Shown here: positions 5,681 through 8,922 of the stretch, piece by piece
Layout: every line of letters begins with the position of its first letter
Numbering within the stretch: the stretch's first letter is position 1
Source of the DNA: Clostridia bacterium
GTDB lineage: Bacteria; Bacillota; Clostridia; Oscillospirales; QAMX01
Assembly (NCBI GenBank): GCA_017556885.1
Contig: JAFYLV010000141.1
Location: 1 to 8,922, forward strand
DNA: 8,922 nt
Direction: 5' to 3'
Program-made: the position numbers and the translations under genes
The notes under the pieces: generated by a model
What the model was told of the DNA's origin: nothing
The model's input: only the letters and a program-made list of their open reading frames with translations
The model's database searches: none

Positions 5681-5710
5681 TTGAAATCAGGCGGAGAGGG
5701 GAGGTATAAT
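5681..5710 (+). promoter_or_regulatory. Sigma-A promoter of metF-metH
   Basis: TTGAAA (5681-5686), an 18-bp spacer and a perfect TATAAT (5705-5710). The predicted start is near 5717, leaving a leader of only about 32 bases before the metF ATG. That is too short for an S-box, cobalamin or other large riboswitch, so control is more likely by a repressor or activator at the promoter. Confidence 0.75.
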
Positions 5711-5749
5711 ATAGCTAACAAGCAAAAACTGTATACAGGGAGGCCGATG

Positions 5750-6628
5750 ATGAAAATATCGGAACTTTTGAATAAAGAAACGCTGTCCATTTCCTTCGAA
5801 GTCTTTCCGCCGAAGACCGAGACGGCCTTTGAGAGCGTCAAGAGCGCTACGGAGGAGATCGCGAAGCTCAAACCTGCCTTTATGAGCGTCACTTACGGTG
5901 CCGGCGGCGGAACCAGCCGCTATACGCTGGATATCGCAAAGAACATCAAGGCGCGCTACGGCGTTCCCTCCCTTGCCCATCTGACCTGCGTGTCCTCCAG
6001 CCGGGAGACGGTGCGCGCCCGCATCGAGGATATCCGCGCTGCCGGCATTCAGAACATCATGGCGCTTCGCGGCGACATTCCTGCAGGCATGGAAAATGAT
6101 GACCGCAGCGGTTGGGATTATCACAATGCGGTGGAGCTGGTGCGCGAGCTGCGCAGCTGTGGTGAGGATCTCTGCATCGGCGGTGCCTGCTATCCCGAGA
6201 TCCATCCCGAGAGCGAGGATCAGAAGACCGATATCCGCTATCTTGCGGAAAAGGTGGATGCAGGCTGCGATTTTCTTACCACCCAGATGTTTTTTGACAA
6301 CAATCTCTTCTACAACTTCCTTTATAAGATCCGCGAGGCTGGCATTACCGTGCCGGTCATCCCCGGCATCATGCCCATCACCGGCGCAAATCAGGTAGAG
6401 CGCGCCATCAAGCTTTCCGGCTCCTTCATGCCCCAGCGCTTCAAGAGCCTTGTGGACAAGTTCGGGCACGATCCCGCTGCCATGAAGCAGGCAGGTATTG
6501 CATACGCCACCGACCAGATCATCGACCTCTATGCAAACGGCATCAAGAACGTGCACGTTTATTCCATGAACAAGCCAGACGTGGCGGAAAAAATTCAGGC
6601 AAATCTCTCCGATATTCTCGGAAAGTAA
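5750..6628 (+). CDS. metF: 5,10-methylenetetrahydrofolate reductase (MetF)
   Basis: MetF is a flavoprotein that reduces 5,10-methylene-THF to 5-methyl-THF, the methyl donor for methionine synthesis; it is cytoplasmic and binds FAD. The 292 residues match the usual size of about 290-300, a single TIM-barrel domain. Visible signatures are ISFEVFPPK (14-22, Glu17 corresponding to catalytic Glu28 of E. coli), VTYGAGG (47-53), HLTCVSSSR (77-85), ALRGDIP (105-111, Asp109 corresponding to E. coli Asp120 near the flavin) and PGIMPIT in the second half. Two in-frame ATGs occur at 5747 and 5750; I take 5750 because AGGGAGG (5737-5743) is then 6 bases away rather than 3, and MKISELL is a natural start. 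metH follows after 19 bases, so product and consumer of 5-methyl-THF are co-expressed. It resembles the E. coli-type enzyme; a link to acetogenic Wood-Ljungdahl partners is not seen. Confidence 0.96.
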   Translation: MKISELLNKETLSISFEVFPPKTETAFESVKSATEEIAKLKPAFMSVTYGAGGGTSRYTLDIAKNIKARYGVPSLAHLTCVSSSRETVRARIEDIRAAGIQNIMALRGDIPAGMENDDRSGWDYHNAVELVRELRSCGEDLCIGGACYPEIHPESEDQKTDIRYLAEKVDAGCDFLTTQMFFDNNLFYNFLYKIREAGITVPVIPGIMPITGANQVERAIKLSGSFMPQRFKSLVDKFGHDPAAMKQAGIAYATDQIIDLYANGIKNVHVYSMNKPDVAEKIQANLSDILGK

Positions 6629-6647
6629 GGACAAGGGATATAAATAC

Positions 6648-8922
6648 ATGGATTTCAAAAGCTACTTAAAAGAGAATATCGTCATTCTGGACGGCGGGAT
6701 GGGAACGCTCCTGCAGGCCAAGGGGCTTATGCCCGGCGAGGCACCGGAGATGTGGAATCTCACCCGTCCCGGGGAGATCGAAGCCGTTCACCGCGCCTAT
6801 TTTGAGGCGGGTACAAATGTTGTCTGCACCAACACCTTTGGCGCAAATCTACTGAAATACGATCGGGAGACCCTTGCTGCGGTCGTTTCTGCCGCAGTGC
6901 GCATTGCAAAGGCGGCGGCGGAAGGCCGCCCCGATCGCTTTGTAGCGCTGGATATCGGTCCCAGCGGAAAGCTTCTGCGCCCTCTGGGAGATCTCGATTT
7001 TGAGGATGCGGTTTCTCTCTTTGCGGAGACGGTGCGCCTCGGCGCGGCGGCAGGAGCGGATCTTGTGGTCATTGAGACCATGAATGATGCCTATGAGACC
7101 AAAGCCGCCCTGCTTGCGGCAAAGGAAAACTGCGATCTGCCCGTTATCGTCACCAATGCCTACGGCGAGGACGGAAAGCTCATGACCGGTGCCACCCCTG
7201 CCGCCATGGCGGCCATGCTGGAGGGCATGGGTGCGGATGCCATCGGTGCCAACTGCTCCCTCGGCCCCCGCCAGCTGCGGGGCGTGATGGAGGAACTGCT
7301 GCGGGTGGCCTCTGTCCCCGTGGTGCTCAAGCCCAATGCGGGGCTGCCCCGGGTGGAGGATGGCCGCACGGTCTATGACGTTACCCCGGCGGAGTTTGCC
7401 GCCGAGGTGCGGGAACTCGTTCAGCGCGGCGTTCGTCTTGCCGGCGGCTGCTGCGGAACGACCCCCGCGCACATTGCCGCCCTTTCGGCGGAGCTTGCAA
7501 AGCTTTCGCCCGTGCCCCTCACGGATAAGGGAATCACCGTGGTTTCCTCCTATACCCATGCGGTGACCTTCGGGGCGGAGCCGGTGCTTATCGGCGAGCG
7601 CATCAACCCCACCGGAAAGAAGCGTTTTAAGGAAGCCCTGCGCGCAGAGGATATGGATTATATCCTCAACGAGGGCCTTGCCCAGGCGGAAGCCGGGGCC
7701 CATATTCTGGATGTTAACGTCGGTCTTCCGGAGATCGATGAGGTGCGCATTCTCAAGGAGAGCGTATGCGCACTGCAGGCGGTGACCGATCTGCCCTTGC
7801 AGATCGATACCTCCGATCCGGCTGCCATGGAGGCGGCGCTCCGCCGCTACAACGGCAAGGCGATGATCAATTCCGTCAGCGGCAAGGAGGAGAGCATGCG
7901 CGCCGTCTTCCCGCTGGCAAAGAAATACGGCGGTGTCATCGTTGCACTGACGCTGGACGAAAACGGCATCCCCGAAACGGCGGAGGGCCGCGTTGCCGTC
8001 GCTCGCCGCATCCTTGCGGAGGCGGAAGCATACGGAATAGCCCGCAAGGATATCGTTTTTGATACCCTCGCGATGACTGTCAGCGCCGATAAGGGCGCGG
8101 CAAAGACCACGCTGGAGGCCCTTTCCCGCATCCGGAATGAGCTTTGCTGCCATACCTCTCTCGGCGTATCCAATGTTTCCTTCGGGCTTCCCAACCGGGA
8201 TGCCGTCAACGGAACCTTCTTCACCCTTGCCCTCTCTGCGGGTCTTTCCGCCGCCATCATGAATCCCTATTCGGCCGATATGAAAAGAGCGTACTACACC
8301 TTCCGGGCTCTGTGGGGAATGGATGAGAACTGTGCGGAATATATCGCCAAAGCCGACAGCTTTGCCCCGGCAGCTCCCGCCGCGGCTCCGACGGCCGCTG
8401 CCGCCGCCGAGGCGGGATATCCCTCTGAGCTTTGCCGCGCCGTCTGCAAGGGCCTGCGGGAGCAGGCCGCCGCGGAGACAAAACGGCTGCTTGCGACCGA
8501 AAAGCCGCTGGATATCGTCAACGGGGAGATCATTCCTGCCCTTGACCGGATCGGACGCGGCTTTGAGGCAAAAACCGTCTATCTGCCCCAACTTCTCATG
8601 GCTGCCGAGGCGGCAAAGGCCGCCTTTGAGGTCATCAAGGGAAGCATGCCCGCCGGAGAAGGTGCGGCAAAGGGTCCCTTTGTGCTGGCCACCGTCAAAG
8701 GCGATATCCATGATATCGGCAAAAATATCGTAAAGCTTCTTCTGGAAAACTACGGCTACCGCGTCATCGATCTCGGACGTGATGTTACTCCGGAGACTGT
8801 GGTGGAAGCGGTGGTTGAAAACCGCGCGCCCATTGCCGGGCTTTCCGCACTCATGACCACCACCGTTCCTGCCATGGAGGAGACCATCATTGCCCTGCGT
8901 GCGGCGGCGCCGGAGTGCCGGA
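6648..8922 (+). CDS. metH: Cobalamin-dependent methionine synthase (MetH), 3'-truncated by the window
   Basis: MetH transfers the methyl group of 5-methyl-THF via methylcobalamin to homocysteine, giving methionine and THF in the cytoplasm. The 758 visible residues run off the right edge without a stop. Domains in order are homocysteine binding (about 1-285; LDGGMGT at 14-20, zinc ligands Cys203 in GANCS, and Cys268 and Cys269 in GGCCGT), pterin binding (about 310-565; IGERINPTG at 315-323, LDVNVG, IDTSD), an Ala/Pro-rich linker (573-590), the cobalamin cap (about 591-670), and the start of the B12-binding domain with DIHDIGKN (686-693), where His688 is the cobalt ligand. An AAGGGA site (6633-6638) lies 9 bases before the ATG. 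Compared with E. coli (about 1227 residues), spacing fits the short clostridial form that usually ends near 800 residues and lacks the SAM-dependent reactivation domain, but the end is not visible. All key residues seen are intact. Confidence 0.96.
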   Translation, partial: MDFKSYLKENIVILDGGMGTLLQAKGLMPGEAPEMWNLTRPGEIEAVHRAYFEAGTNVVCTNTFGANLLKYDRETLAAVVSAAVRIAKAAAEGRPDRFVALDIGPSGKLLRPLGDLDFEDAVSLFAETVRLGAAAGADLVVIETMNDAYETKAALLAAKENCDLPVIVTNAYGEDGKLMTGATPAAMAAMLEGMGADAIGANCSLGPRQLRGVMEELLRVASVPVVLKPNAGLPRVEDGRTVYDVTPAEFAAEVRELVQRGVRLAGGCCGTTPAHIAALSAELAKLSPVPLTDKGITVVSSYTHAVTFGAEPVLIGERINPTGKKRFKEALRAEDMDYILNEGLAQAEAGAHILDVNVGLPEIDEVRILKESVCALQAVTDLPLQIDTSDPAAMEAALRRYNGKAMINSVSGKEESMRAVFPLAKKYGGVIVALTLDENGIPETAEGRVAVARRILAEAEAYGIARKDIVFDTLAMTVSADKGAAKTTLEALSRIRNELCCHTSLGVSNVSFGLPNRDAVNGTFFTLALSAGLSAAIMNPYSADMKRAYYTFRALWGMDENCAEYIAKADSFAPAAPAAAPTAAAAAEAGYPSELCRAVCKGLREQAAAETKRLLATEKPLDIVNGEIIPALDRIGRGFEAKTVYLPQLLMAAEAAKAAFEVIKGSMPAGEGAAKGPFVLATVKGDIHDIGKNIVKLLLENYGYRVIDLGRDVTPETVVEAVVENRAPIAGLSALMTTTVPAMEETIIALRAAAPECR
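8364..8417 (+). other. Ala/Pro-rich interdomain linker within metH
   Basis: Residues 573-590 of MetH are almost entirely Ala with a few Pro. They lie between the pterin-binding domain and the cobalamin cap, where the enzyme must swing large domains relative to each other. It looks like a flexible low-complexity tether rather than a folded element. Confidence 0.6.

Noticed and set aside
5557..5745. SAM (S-box) or cobalamin riboswitch before metF
   Set aside because: No core sequence of either class could be found, and the predicted transcript start lies downstream of all the hairpins.
5687..6658. Open - strand frame opposite metF
   Set aside because: MetF active-site motifs are intact on the + strand, and the antisense translation has no recognisable domain.
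6849..8711. Long open frame on the - strand opposite metH (about 620 codons)
   Set aside because: The + strand encodes intact MetH motifs over the same span. The - strand product is rich in Gly, Arg and His without any recognisable domain, as expected for a shadow frame in GC-rich coding DNA.

Overview
The window reads as chromosome of a moderately GC-rich Firmicute, most likely an anaerobic gut-type Clostridium-class organism. The reasons are strong AGGAG-type ribosome binding sites, sigma-A promoters (TTGATA-N17-TATAAT and TTGAAA-N18-TATAAT), an intrinsic terminator between convergent genes, a Clostridia-like metF-metH pair, and an AraM/EgsA-type sn-glycerol-1-phosphate dehydrogenase. No IS element, tRNA, rRNA, CRISPR array or phage gene was seen. 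The taxonomic call is inference.

Region 1 (1-4749, + strand) is a tightly packed four-gene operon whose 5' end lies outside the window. It encodes an FGGY sugar/polyol kinase resembling sedoheptulokinase (5'-truncated), a divergent GH32-like five-bladed-propeller glycosidase, a divergent paralogue of NAD(P)-dependent sn-glycerol-3-phosphate dehydrogenase (GpsA), and an sn-glycerol-1-phosphate dehydrogenase (AraM/EgsA). Junctions are an ATGA overlap, zero bases and 4 bases, so the genes are probably translationally coupled. This is the most interesting part of the window. A glycosidase, a kinase and two dehydrogenases of opposite stereospecificity for glycerol phosphate look like a catabolic module for a glycoside of glycerol or a related polyol. 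The two dehydrogenases could interconvert the mirror-image polyol phosphates through a shared ketone such as dihydroxyacetone phosphate. The substrate is not known from the sequence.

Region 2 (4750-5745) starts with a bidirectional terminator, followed by a small Xre-type HTH regulator gene on the - strand. Divergent from it is a short gene of unknown function with a very good promoter but an unclear start, possibly because of a frameshift at a run of six A. Three successive hairpins follow it, two of which share a CGACAG loop.

Region 3 (5681 to the end, + strand) is a methionine/one-carbon operon. A sigma-A promoter drives metF (5,10-methylenetetrahydrofolate reductase), followed 19 bases later by metH (cobalamin-dependent methionine synthase), which runs off the right edge inside its B12-binding domain. 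MetF makes the 5-methyl-THF that MetH uses to methylate homocysteine. No SAM or cobalamin riboswitch is visible upstream.
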